NCBI GenBank assembly: GCA_035303945.1
Contig: DATGQZ010000020.1
Location: forward strand, 1-64,000
Reading direction: 5' to 3'
DNA from: DATGMS01 sp035303945
GTDB taxonomy: Bacteria > Bacteroidota > Bacteroidia > Cytophagales > Cyclobacteriaceae
DNA: 64,000 bases
Shown piece by piece: positions 8,592-17,021 of the stretch. Under the pieces are notes generated by a model, which was not told where the DNA came from, did no database searches, and saw only the letters and a list, made by a program, of their open reading frames with translations. A program made the position numbers and the translations under genes. How positions within the stretch are numbered: position 1 is the stretch's first letter; every line of letters starts with the position of its first letter.

Positions 8592-10205
8592 TCAATACCC
8601 TTCATTCTGCACCAGATTGGGGTTGATATTGAGTTCTGTGGCGGGAATGGGGAAAATGCGGTGGGTGGGGTCGCTGTCGGTTTTGAAGGTCCAGGGATCT
8701 TCCCACTTGCCAAAGCGGATCAAATCATTCCTTCTCCATCCTTCTCTGGCCATCTCCCTGGTCCGTTCTCTAAACAGCTCTTCCAAACTGATATCCGCGT
8801 AGTGGTTAGCCTTGCCGGTTGCGCGGGCATACACTTCATTAACCAATGACACAGCCGACTGGCCATTCGGATCATTGCCGCCACGGAGTATGGCCTCTGC
8901 CTTCATCAGCAGGATGTCCGCGTAGCGAAAGATCACATAGTCGTTGTTCTGAAACCGGTTGAAATCATTTGCATCGGGGTGGTATTTGATAATCCTATAG
9001 CCCTGCCACTGGCTTTCGAGATCGTTCCCCTTATCAAATATGGCTTCGTTTTCCAAGATAATATCCGGCGTCAGCTCTACCTGGATTTGGATCACCTCAT
9101 TGGGGTTCGGCCCATTATACTTGTCATTAAAGCCGGCCCTGGTAGTACTGACCATAATAGGATTGCCCTGATTGTCAACCTGCTTTCCGGTCAGCCAAAT
9201 GGCATTCCGCTGGTCATTTTCCTGATCAAAGTATGCGTAAAAGCCTTTTTGAGAGGAAGAAGCATTGCTGGGGTTAAAGTCAAGGCCATACTTGTCTCTG
9301 TGTTGTGGTAATAGCTCATAGCGCTGATGCATTATCCCCTGCGCCAATTGGGCTTCCATCGGGGAAGCAAAAATGATCTCACTGATATGGGGTCCATTGT
9401 CCGGTTTGAAGATGCTGAGATAGTCCGATACCAAGGAATATTTCCCACTTGCAATAATCGCATTACAGGCGGCAATGGCTTCATCAAACATGGCAGCGCC
9501 ACTATAATTGTGGTCAGGGGAAAGATAATGAAAGGCATTAAGATACAACTTTGCCATTATTGCATGGGCCATCCATTGGGTGGGCCTGCCATAGGTTGCA
9601 GCATTGACTTCAGGCGTCAAATATTCCAAAGACTCCTTCAGTTCATTGACAATAAAATTAAACACTTCATTACGGGATGCGTTGGTAGGCATTTCTTCTT
9701 CCCCAAAGACCGTCACAATAGGTACATTGCCGTAAGTGTCCATAAGGAAGAAGTAGGCCAAGGCGCGCATGGTCCTGATTTCGCTGATAAACTGAGATTT
9801 AGAAGGGGAGTCGGGCGTATCCTGCAGCATGGTCAAGAGGCGGTTGCTCGTAGATACCATAGCATAACCCCACGTCCAGATGGTGTTTGAAATAGGATGA
9901 TCCGCCGTCCAGGTATGCTTGTGTAGCTGCACAAAGCGGGCCCCATCAAACCAGTTGCCGGCCCTTGCCACCACTATCCCGTCGTCAGTGCTCCATTCCT
10001 GAAGAAAATGGTAAGATCCTGCGATTTCTTCCCTGAGTTGCGTGTACATCTGTCCTGTAGCGGCAATGAATTCCTCATTGGTGATCGGGAAATTGCTCTC
10101 CGTATATTCGGACTTTATATCCACATCCAAATCGGTACAGGAGGCTGCCGCCAGCAAAATGCCATTGAGGATGCTATAGAATTTAATATATTTAATCTTC
10201 TTCAT
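8592..10205 (-). CDS. SusD/RagB-family nutrient-binding lipoprotein
   Basis: 537 residues. The lipoprotein signal ends at C23 (LAAASC), placing the protein on the outer membrane. The TPR-rich SusD fold is indicated by the central helices (ISEIRTMRALAYFFLMDTYGNVPIV) and the C-terminal RagB/SusD signature, with the ADILLMKAEAILRGG helix, then FRERTREMAREGWRRNDLIRFGKW and HRIFPIPATELNINPNLVQNEGY-type ending. SusD proteins cap their SusC partner and deliver bound glycans; the partner is the gene immediately upstream, 11 bases away. No glycan-degrading enzyme is encoded on the same strand next to it, so the ligand cannot be guessed. Ends at a strong terminator. Confidence 0.95.
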   Translation of the reverse strand: MKKIKYIKFYSILNGILLAAASCTDLDVDIKSEYTESNFPITNEEFIAATGQMYTQLREEIAGSYHFLQEWSTDDGIVVARAGNWFDGARFVQLHKHTWTADHPISNTIWTWGYAMVSTSNRLLTMLQDTPDSPSKSQFISEIRTMRALAYFFLMDTYGNVPIVTVFGEEEMPTNASRNEVFNFIVNELKESLEYLTPEVNAATYGRPTQWMAHAIMAKLYLNAFHYLSPDHNYSGAAMFDEAIAACNAIIASGKYSLVSDYLSIFKPDNGPHISEIIFASPMEAQLAQGIMHQRYELLPQHRDKYGLDFNPSNASSSQKGFYAYFDQENDQRNAIWLTGKQVDNQGNPIMVSTTRAGFNDKYNGPNPNEVIQIQVELTPDIILENEAIFDKGNDLESQWQGYRIIKYHPDANDFNRFQNNDYVIFRYADILLMKAEAILRGGNDPNGQSAVSLVNEVYARATGKANHYADISLEELFRERTREMAREGWRRNDLIRFGKWEDPWTFKTDSDPTHRIFPIPATELNINPNLVQNEGY

Positions 10206-10216
10206 CAGTTCTGGGT

Positions 10217-13200
10217 TTAGAAATTAAGGTTAAGGCCCAAAAGGAAGCTTCTGGTTTTGGGATAATAATTTTTCATGTCTATGCCCGGGGTAAGACCGCC
10301 AATCTCCATTTCGGGATCAATGCCCCGATAGTCGGTGATGATAAACAGGTTCTGGGCATTAAGGTACAGCCTGATCTTCTTCACATTGTTCGAACGGGTA
10401 GGAAAGGAATAACCTAAGGTGGCATTGTCAAATCTAAAATAGGAGCCGCTTTCTAAGTATCGGCTGGAGTATCGGCTGACATTGCCATCGGTGATGGGCT
10501 CATCCATGGAAAAGCGGGGGAGGTTGGACAGGGAGGCATTGAAAGGCCGGTTAAGGTCTGCCAATTGGGCGTTGAGGATGGTATTGCCGTAGACCCCGCG
10601 GAAGAACATGTTGAGGTCGAAGTTTTTCCAGCTCATGCTGCTGTTAAGTCCATAAAGAAGTTTTGGCTGTGCGTTGCCTAGATAGACATGATCATCTGTG
10701 GTGGGACTGGTTGTCAAGCTTCCGTCAGGCTTGCGGTATTGAGACATGCCACTTTCATCCCTGCCTGCAAATTCTAAGGTATAAAACTGCCCGATAGGGT
10801 AACCCTCGGCTACGCGTTGGGTGTTGATACCGCTTTGGCCGGTGCCTCCAGGGGCTGCGGTATTCAGGTAGCCTAAGGGCAGATTTTCATTGGTCAGTTT
10901 GGTCACTTCATTTTTGTTGGTGGAGAAGGTGCCCATCAGGTCCCACTGAAAGCTGCTGCTGCGAACGGGAGAGGCATTTAGCATAATTTCTATCCCTTTA
11001 TTGCTGATTTCGCCAGCGTTGGCAATCAGTAGGGGAGCCAGATATTTGGTGGTAGACACCTGATATTCCCAGATAAGGTCGCGGGTTTGCTTGTCATAGT
11101 ATTCAATGGATCCTCCCAATCTGCCTTCCATGAAGGAAAAATCCAAACCAATGTTAAGCATGGCGGTGGACTCCCATTTTAGATCGGGATTGGCATTTTG
11201 CGTAGGACCAATTGCACGCACAAAGTTTCCGTTATCATAGAAAGTACCCACATTCCCAAAGCGCATTCTAGCAATCAATGGGTTGAAACCAAGTGAGTTA
11301 CCTGTCACGCCATAACCGGCTCTAAGACGCAAATCCTCCAAAAAGCTACTTTGCTGCAGTCCGCCAAGGTTGCTAAGACGGTACATGGCGGAGATGCCTG
11401 GGAATGTACCCCATCGGTTGTTGGCACCAAAAGCTGAAGAACCGTCTCTTCTGAGAGATCCCTGAAGGTAGAAGTCTTCACCCAGGGAGTAATTGACCCT
11501 TCCATAAAAGGAAATGAGCCGCAACGTGTTGAGGGTGGCGGTGCTGTAATTGGAACGGTTAAAATTGCCAATGCCGAGGTTGTAGTAACCTAAGGCATCA
11601 GAGATGAAACCTTGGTTGCTGCTCATAAAGCTGTCGTTCAGCTCATCCTCCTGCCAGGAATACCCTGCCATCAGTTTGACGCCATGGATGCCGGTGGTAA
11701 AATTATAGGTGACGAAGTTCTCCAGGATCTTCTTGATGTTTTTGGTGGAGGTTCGGGCGCCATAACCATCAAATCCCTGCACCACCTGAGAGCCGCGATC
11801 CAAATATTGACCTGTGGTAACATCCATATTTTGATAGGAAATGCTCAAAGTATAGCTGAGGTTGTCAATTGGCTCAAAATACAATCGTGGATTGGCCAAA
11901 ATAGTTGTGGTGGTGCTTTCTTCTTTGTTTTGTAGAAGTAAGGCTAGCGGATTAAAATAACTCGTGGTATTGTCCACCAGATTTTCCTTGAAGCTTCCAT
12001 CTTCTCTATAGGGGCTGACCGTAGGCAGGTATTGAAGCATATTGCCAAAGAACAATTCCGTAAAGGAGCGGTTGCCTGTGACGGTGTTAGGGAAATAGTT
12101 TTGCTTCCGGATGGAGTTGAATAAGGTAAATCCCAACCTCAAACGATCATTAAGGAGATATTGTTCGTAGTTGATTTTTCCTGTGGTGCGTTGATTGGCT
12201 GTGGTTTTGATTATACCTTCATTTTTGAAATAGTTGATGCTGGCATCATAAACAGCGCTTTCGTTGCTGCCGGAGTAGGAGAGGGTGTGATTTTGGCTGA
12301 TGCTGGTTTGCATGACCTCGTCCTGCCAGTCCGTATTGACACCGTCATCATCGTTGGGGCCTAAGGCCATATTGTTGGTGGCCAGAAAGCTGCGCAATTC
12401 ATCTCCGGTGAGCATGTCCAGCTTATTGGACACCTGTTCTGAAGCAACATAGCCATTATAGGAAAATCCAGACCTTTGCCCCCTTTTGTTGGTGGTGATC
12501 ATGATTACGCCATTGGCTGCACGCGCTCCATAAATGGCGGTAGCCGAAGCATCTTTTAAAACTTCTATAGAGGTAATTTCATCCGGTGCTACTAAGTCGA
12601 TAGAAGCTCCGGGTACACCGTCAATTATATATAGCGGTTGTTGAGCCGCCCCACTGCGCAAGGTGGAGGGACCTCTAAGAATGACCGTGGGTTGTTGGTT
12701 AGGATTGCCGCTACGGGCGATATTGATTCCCGGGACTTTGCCTTGAATGAGCTGTTCTGGCGAGCCTATCAAGCCCGTATTAAAATTTTCCCGGCTAAGG
12801 CTTGTGATGGAGCTGGTCAGTTCGCCCCGGTTGATTTCTCCATAGCCGACGACCACTATTTCTTCCAAGGCTGCCATATCTTCGACCAAGGTAATGTCGA
12901 TCACCGTCTTGTTTCCGACGACTACTTTTTGGGTAACATAGCCTATAAATGAGAAAACCAAGGTGGCGCCATCAGGCACGGTCAGAGCATATCGGCCATC
13001 AAGGTCAGTAGCGGTTCCTATAGATGCTCCTTCTAGCGAAACTGTCACTCCTGGAATGGGTTCACCATTGGGACCCACTACGGTGCCGCTTACCCTGACA
13101 TCAAGCTGGCTGATAGGATGGGCTTTAGCATACTTCCCAAAACTTGTTGGGCTCATTGGGCTGTAGGCAAAGGCGAAAAAGGGTAGTAGCGTTAAGGCTA

Positions 13201-13255
13201 CACCTTTTATCACGGCTTTAGCAACTGCCCTGGGACAATGTAATTTTCTTTTCAT
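10217..13255 (-). CDS. SusC/RagA-family TonB-dependent outer-membrane transporter
   Basis: The start at 13255 (MKRKLHCPRA) gives 1012 residues with a normal signal peptide ending near FAFA. The frame is open further upstream to 13387 but would add an extra hydrophobic segment, and a perfect inverted repeat lies in that stretch, so the shorter start is preferred. Domains in order: a CarboxypepD_reg-like Ig domain (VSGTVVGPNGEPIPGVTVSL), the SusC motif EEIVVVGYGE, a plug with NGVIMITTNKRG, then a 22-strand barrel ending with aromatic FLLGLNLNF. It imports glycan fragments with TonB energy and forms a complex with the SusD gene 11 bases downstream. Confidence 0.95.
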   Translation of the reverse strand: MKRKLHCPRAVAKAVIKGVALTLLPFFAFAYSPMSPTSFGKYAKAHPISQLDVRVSGTVVGPNGEPIPGVTVSLEGASIGTATDLDGRYALTVPDGATLVFSFIGYVTQKVVVGNKTVIDITLVEDMAALEEIVVVGYGEINRGELTSSITSLSRENFNTGLIGSPEQLIQGKVPGINIARSGNPNQQPTVILRGPSTLRSGAAQQPLYIIDGVPGASIDLVAPDEITSIEVLKDASATAIYGARAANGVIMITTNKRGQRSGFSYNGYVASEQVSNKLDMLTGDELRSFLATNNMALGPNDDDGVNTDWQDEVMQTSISQNHTLSYSGSNESAVYDASINYFKNEGIIKTTANQRTTGKINYEQYLLNDRLRLGFTLFNSIRKQNYFPNTVTGNRSFTELFFGNMLQYLPTVSPYREDGSFKENLVDNTTSYFNPLALLLQNKEESTTTTILANPRLYFEPIDNLSYTLSISYQNMDVTTGQYLDRGSQVVQGFDGYGARTSTKNIKKILENFVTYNFTTGIHGVKLMAGYSWQEDELNDSFMSSNQGFISDALGYYNLGIGNFNRSNYSTATLNTLRLISFYGRVNYSLGEDFYLQGSLRRDGSSAFGANNRWGTFPGISAMYRLSNLGGLQQSSFLEDLRLRAGYGVTGNSLGFNPLIARMRFGNVGTFYDNGNFVRAIGPTQNANPDLKWESTAMLNIGLDFSFMEGRLGGSIEYYDKQTRDLIWEYQVSTTKYLAPLLIANAGEISNKGIEIMLNASPVRSSSFQWDLMGTFSTNKNEVTKLTNENLPLGYLNTAAPGGTGQSGINTQRVAEGYPIGQFYTLEFAGRDESGMSQYRKPDGSLTTSPTTDDHVYLGNAQPKLLYGLNSSMSWKNFDLNMFFRGVYGNTILNAQLADLNRPFNASLSNLPRFSMDEPITDGNVSRYSSRYLESGSYFRFDNATLGYSFPTRSNNVKKIRLYLNAQNLFIITDYRGIDPEMEIGGLTPGIDMKNYYPKTRSFLLGLNLNF

Positions 13256-13287
13256 AAAATGGTTATTAAGATGGGATTGTTGCAGGT

Positions 13288-13307
13288 CATGGAAATTATT
13301 TTCCATG
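13288..13307. promoter_or_regulatory. Candidate operator upstream of the SusC gene
   Basis: A perfect inverted repeat with 8-bp arms (CATGGAAA / TTTCCATG) and a 4-bp AT spacer lies 33-52 bases upstream of the preferred SusC start. A minus-strand TATCTTTA at 13323-13316 is one base off the Bacteroidota -7 consensus TAnnTTTG, which would place the repeat close to the transcription start. No -33 box at the right spacing is seen. The binding protein is unknown and no regulator gene is adjacent. Confidence 0.4.
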
Positions 13308-13455
13308 ATCAATATTAAAGATAAAAGGAATACGCCGAAAAATGCGGTTAGGGCTAATGAAGTTTTAATGAAGAATAAAAAATCCATTAATCTACTGACT
13401 GCGTCATAGATGGGATGGTCGCTGCCCCTGACTCAATTGCTATGCTGGAGGTGCT

Positions 13456-13494
13456 GGAAAAAAGAAGGGGACATGCGGCATCCGCACATCCCCT
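13456..13494 (-). terminator. Terminator of the 94-residue protein gene
   Basis: On the minus strand GGGGATGTGCGG and CCGCATGTCCCC pair over 12 bp (two G-U wobbles, loop ATG) and are followed by TTCTTTTTT. It lies shortly after the minus-strand stop codon at 13517. Confidence 0.8.
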
Positions 13495-13516
13495 CGACGT
13501 TGAGTTTTACCCTGAT

Positions 13517-13801
13517 TTACAACTCAAGATCGACTATGGCTTTGATGGGGATATGCACCCCGCCTTTTAGTGCCACATATTCTTCTGTAACCGCCCAGAT
13601 CGTGGTTTTTACCTGAAGCAGACTTCCATCTTCGGTCTTAAATATAATTGTCACTTTGTTATGGTCAATGTTGCCTAAGATTAAGGCGCGATCCAAATCG
13701 AATTTTCTCAGTCGCTGGCGTACCTGTTCTAAAATGACTTCGTCTTTGCAGAATTTAAGGCTAGGCAATTGTTCCTTTTGAATGGTTGCTATCGTTTCCA
13801 T
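13517..13801 (-). CDS. Hypothetical cytoplasmic protein, 94 residues
   Basis: I do not recognise a named family. The protein has no signal or membrane segment. It appears to be a short helical N-terminus (DEVILEQVRQRLRKFDLDRALILG) followed by a beta-rich domain (KVTIIFKTEDGSLLQVKTTIWAVTEEYVALKGGVHIPIKAIVDLEL) ending in an acidic-hydrophobic tail. Codon use and the dedicated terminator at 13456-13494 support it as a real, separately transcribed gene. Small proteins of this shape occur widely in Cytophagales, but that is recollection, not a search. Confidence 0.7.
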   Translation of the reverse strand: METIATIQKEQLPSLKFCKDEVILEQVRQRLRKFDLDRALILGNIDHNKVTIIFKTEDGSLLQVKTTIWAVTEEYVALKGGVHIPIKAIVDLEL

Positions 13802-13867
13802 AAAGAATGTTGTTGTAGTTAATTGAAGGGTGAATAAGGTAGTTAAGCGGGCAATGCTACAACAGGT

Positions 13868-14203
13868 CTATAACCTTAAGTTATGGTAAAGGATGAAAAG
13901 CTGGTCGAATAGAAGCAGATTGTTGCTTCTATTATTTTTTTCAAAATGGTAATTCTGCCCTGAACAGAAAAACAAGAAGGACGACCCTAGGAAGGACTTG
14001 ACCTTCTTGAATTGATCGGAAGGGCTTTGTTCGCCGAAGGGTTGAAAAACACTGGGAAGTATGATTGCAGGAGAGGGACAGCTGATCGCACTGAGTTTTT
14101 GTGGCTGATCAAAAACAGCTGCAGTACTGCTATTCTCCCTTACTCCAAATAAAAAGGAGGTAAAGAAAACAAAGAAACCAAATATGATCAGTAGTTGCTT
14201 CAT
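13868..14203 (-). CDS. Possible small exported hypothetical protein
   Basis: 111 residues with a clear N-terminal signal-like segment (MKQLLIIFGFFVFFTSFLFG). The rest is low in recognisable motifs: proline/serine-rich in the middle, phenylalanine-rich later, with two cysteines (SCPSP and FFCSG). No family assignment is possible. It lies between the previous small gene and the divergent CorC-like gene. The good signal peptide is the main reason for keeping it. Confidence 0.4.
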   Translation of the reverse strand: MKQLLIIFGFFVFFTSFLFGVRENSSTAAVFDQPQKLSAISCPSPAIILPSVFQPFGEQSPSDQFKKVKSFLGSSFLFFCSGQNYHFEKNNRSNNLLLFDQLFILYHNLRL

Positions 14204-14415
14204 TCTAAGTATTTACCGTAAGCTATTTAATATTTTGAAAAAATAAAACAATGGCCATCACTTTTTTTACGTTTTCCCTTTGGTCTTTGGCGTTGTGTTT
14301 TCCTGCGCGAATATTTAAACGTGGATATTCAGCTTTGGGATATACCCGCTGCCGAATAAATAGGCATGGATTTAGATATTTTTTCGTTACTTTGTACAAA
14401 AACTAACACAACCGA

Positions 14416-15483
14416 ATGACATTATTAATTGTCTATTTTTCGCTTGCCATCGCCATTTCCTTTCTCTGTTCGATGTTAGAAGCGGCCCTTCTTTCTGTTA
14501 CTCCATCCTACTTGTTGTCTGAAGAAGAAAAAGGAAAAAGCTACGCCGTCACCGTCAAAGCTTTAAAGGCCAATGTGGACCGCCCTTTGTCTGCTATTCT
14601 GTCTTTCAATACTATCGCCCACACTGTGGGTGCGGCTGGGGTTGGCGCGCAAGCTGTTGCCATATGGGGAGAGGCCTATTTTGGAGTGATTTCTGCCGTG
14701 TTGACGGTCGCTATTTTGGTATTGTCTGAAATCATTCCCAAGTCATTGGGTGCTAATTATTGGAAGCAGATTGTACCGTGGATGGGTGTCGTCCTCAATA
14801 CGATGATATACGTTTTATATCCTTTGGTGCTATTTTCCCAGTTTTTAACCAAAGCCTTCAGCAAAGGGGAGGGGCAGACCACCAGCCGGGAAGAAGTAGC
14901 CGCCTTAACTAATCTGGGTGTTCAGGAGGGAATTTTTGAGGAAAGTGAGTCTAAAATCATTCACAACCTTATCCGTTTCAAATCCATAAAAGTTTCCAGC
15001 GTTATGACACCCCGTACGGTGGTATTGGCAATTGAAGAAAATCAAACGCTTAGAGAACTTTTTGATATAAAGAAGACCATGCGTTTTTCCCGTATTCCGG
15101 TCTATAAAGACACTATTGACAACATCCGGGGCTATGTGTTGAAGTATGATATTCTGGATAAGCTCGCCAACGACGAGTTTGACCACACGGTAAAGGATTT
15201 GACCCGGGAAATGACGGTGGTTTTTGAACAGTATTCCATTCCGGCAGTGCTGGAAATCATGATGAGCAAAAGAGAACATATAGCGCTAGTAGTGGACGAA
15301 TATGGGGGTATGGCAGGGATAGTTACTATGGAGGATATTTTAGAAACCCTCCTTGGTCTGGAAATTCAGGATGAGTCTGACAGCGAAGTAGACATGCAGC
15401 AACTGGCCCGAAAACAGTGGATCGCCCGAGCCAAAAAACTGGGTCTTATACTTCCGACAGACGATAATGATCGGAAGCAATAA
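14416..15483 (+). CDS. CNNM/CorC-type membrane protein (DUF21 plus CBS pair)
   Basis: 355 residues. The N-terminal DUF21 transmembrane domain (about 1-175) contains four hydrophobic segments and the family's ALLSVTPSYL and EIIPKSLGANY motifs. A CBS pair follows at about 195-325 (VMTPRTVVLAIEENQTLREL and RIPVYKDTIDNIRGYVLKYDIL, then VVDEYGGMAGIVTMEDILETLLG). Family members are Mg2+ (or Co2+) transport or homeostasis proteins of the inner membrane. The usual C-terminal CorC_HlyC domain seen in longer relatives (about 420-450 residues) is absent, so this is the short form. It stands alone and is divergent from the small exported protein gene. Confidence 0.9.
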   Translation: MTLLIVYFSLAIAISFLCSMLEAALLSVTPSYLLSEEEKGKSYAVTVKALKANVDRPLSAILSFNTIAHTVGAAGVGAQAVAIWGEAYFGVISAVLTVAILVLSEIIPKSLGANYWKQIVPWMGVVLNTMIYVLYPLVLFSQFLTKAFSKGEGQTTSREEVAALTNLGVQEGIFEESESKIIHNLIRFKSIKVSSVMTPRTVVLAIEENQTLRELFDIKKTMRFSRIPVYKDTIDNIRGYVLKYDILDKLANDEFDHTVKDLTREMTVVFEQYSIPAVLEIMMSKREHIALVVDEYGGMAGIVTMEDILETLLGLEIQDESDSEVDMQQLARKQWIARAKKLGLILPTDDNDRKQ

Positions 15484-15581
15484 CATCCTACATTTTACAA
15501 TGATAGCAGCCCCTTCCTTTGGATGCCCGTATTCGAGCGTTCTCGATTCTCTCACACCATCAATAATGACATTGAATATAT

Positions 15582-16883
15582 ATGCTCGACCATATCCTTA
15601 ATAGCCTTGGCTTCGATTCCTTGAACCCCATGCAGGAGAAAACGCTGGAGGCTTCCCGATCATCAGATAACCTATTGCTGCTTTCTCCCACGGGCTCCGG
15701 CAAAACCCTTGCCTTTCTGTTGCCCATCGTGGAGAATTTAACACCAAATAAAGGTGATATACAGGGACTAATTATTGTTCCTTCACGGGAATTGGGCCTT
15801 CAAATAGCAGAGGTTTTCAAGGCCATGAAAACCAATTTTAAAGTAACTGTGGTGTATGGTGGGCATGAGGTGCGTATAGAAAGAAACAACCTGCTCAATC
15901 CACCGGCGGTGCTGATTGGTACTCCGGGTAGGTTGTTGGACCATATCCAAAAAGGTAATGTTGATCTGACAGGCGTAAAGTTTCTGGTACTGGATGAGTT
16001 TGATAAGTCGCTGGAATTTGGATTTGAATCGGAAATGATACGAATTATGGACCGCATTCCACAGGTAAAGAAAAGAATTCTTACATCAGCTACGCAAACT
16101 GTGAAGGTGCCGCCTTTTGTAGGCCTGAGGGATTACGTGAAGTTGGACTACTCAGGTGACCAGGTGCCACAGCAACTCAGCCTGAAGATGGTCAGATCAC
16201 TTGCCAATGATAAATTTGAAGCGGTAGTCCGGCTGTTGGGGAAACTTGGTAATGAAGCTGTATTGGTCTTTTGTAACCATAAGGCAGCAGTGTCACGTAT
16301 CAGTGAGTTGCTAAAGGAAAGGGGGCTATTACATGTAACGTTCCATGGTGATTTGGATCAGGATCAGCGCGAAAGGGCTTTGGTAAAGTTCAGAAATGGG
16401 AGTGTCAAAATCATGGTCACTACCGATCTTGCCGCTAGGGGGCTGGACATTCCCGAAGTCCGGCATGTGGTGCATTACCAGCTTCCATCCAAGGAAGATG
16501 CCTTTATCCATAGAAATGGACGTACGGCTAGAATGGATGCTACGGGTACTGCATATCTGGTGTTGTCGGAAAATGAAGCTTTGCCTGGTTATCTGAAAGC
16601 TGACCCTGAGGAGGAAGTTGTGGGAGATCAACTTGTACCTGAGCAGCCAGACTGGAGTACAATTTATATCAGCGGAGGGAAAAAAGACAAGATCAACAAA
16701 GTGGATATTGTCGGCTGGCTAATCCAAAAAGGACACTTGGACAAAAACGAAGTGGGAATGATCGAAATAAAGGACTTTGGCAGCTATGTGGCGATTAAGC
16801 GAGAAAAGGTTAATGACCTTATTTCCGCAGTTTCTGATAAAAAACTGAAGAAGAAAAAGGTAAAAATACAGGTGGCGAAGTAG
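15582..16883 (+). CDS. DEAD-box ATP-dependent RNA helicase with DbpA-type RNA-binding domain
   Basis: 433 residues. Q-motif region near 10-20, Walker A SPTGSGKT at about 35-42, motif Ia PSREL, motif Ib TPGR, motif II DEFD at 138-141, motif III SAT at 169-171, and motif VI HRNGRTAR in the second RecA domain. The C-terminus (about 355-425) looks like the DbpA RNA-binding module (IYISGGKKDKINKVDIVGWL), which targets 23S rRNA in DbpA. The canonical DEAD is replaced by DEFD. Role in ribosome assembly is inferred from the C-terminal domain. It starts 98 bp after the CorC-like gene on the same strand. Confidence 0.92.
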   Translation: MLDHILNSLGFDSLNPMQEKTLEASRSSDNLLLLSPTGSGKTLAFLLPIVENLTPNKGDIQGLIIVPSRELGLQIAEVFKAMKTNFKVTVVYGGHEVRIERNNLLNPPAVLIGTPGRLLDHIQKGNVDLTGVKFLVLDEFDKSLEFGFESEMIRIMDRIPQVKKRILTSATQTVKVPPFVGLRDYVKLDYSGDQVPQQLSLKMVRSLANDKFEAVVRLLGKLGNEAVLVFCNHKAAVSRISELLKERGLLHVTFHGDLDQDQRERALVKFRNGSVKIMVTTDLAARGLDIPEVRHVVHYQLPSKEDAFIHRNGRTARMDATGTAYLVLSENEALPGYLKADPEEEVVGDQLVPEQPDWSTIYISGGKKDKINKVDIVGWLIQKGHLDKNEVGMIEIKDFGSYVAIKREKVNDLISAVSDKKLKKKKVKIQVAK

Positions 16884-16949
16884 GGATGAAGCCCTAGGGG
16901 CTTAGAGACGAAGTAATGGAAGCGACCTTCAACGGCTCATGCTCTTTTG

Positions 16950-16997
16950 TTGGGGATGGAAGCGATGTCTCCATAAGCACCGCCTTTCCATCCCCAA
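16950..16997. terminator. Inverted repeat between the convergent helicase and efflux genes
   Basis: Perfect 12-bp arms (TTGGGGATGGAA at 16950-16961 and TTCCATCCCCAA at 16986-16997) are separated by 24 bases. It lies between the 3' ends of the helicase (plus) and the TolC-like gene (minus), so a bidirectional terminator is plausible. Neither side has a clean U-tract and the loop is long. Confidence 0.4.
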
Positions 16998-17021
16998 GTA
17001 TCTTCCCTCTCTTAGTCTCCT

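Noticed and set aside
9327..9890. 187-residue plus-strand frame
   Set aside because: It lies entirely antisense to the SusD gene and shows no domain or signal of its own.
13256..13387. Longer SusC start
   Set aside because: It would add a second hydrophobic segment ahead of the normal signal peptide and would place a perfect inverted repeat inside coding sequence.
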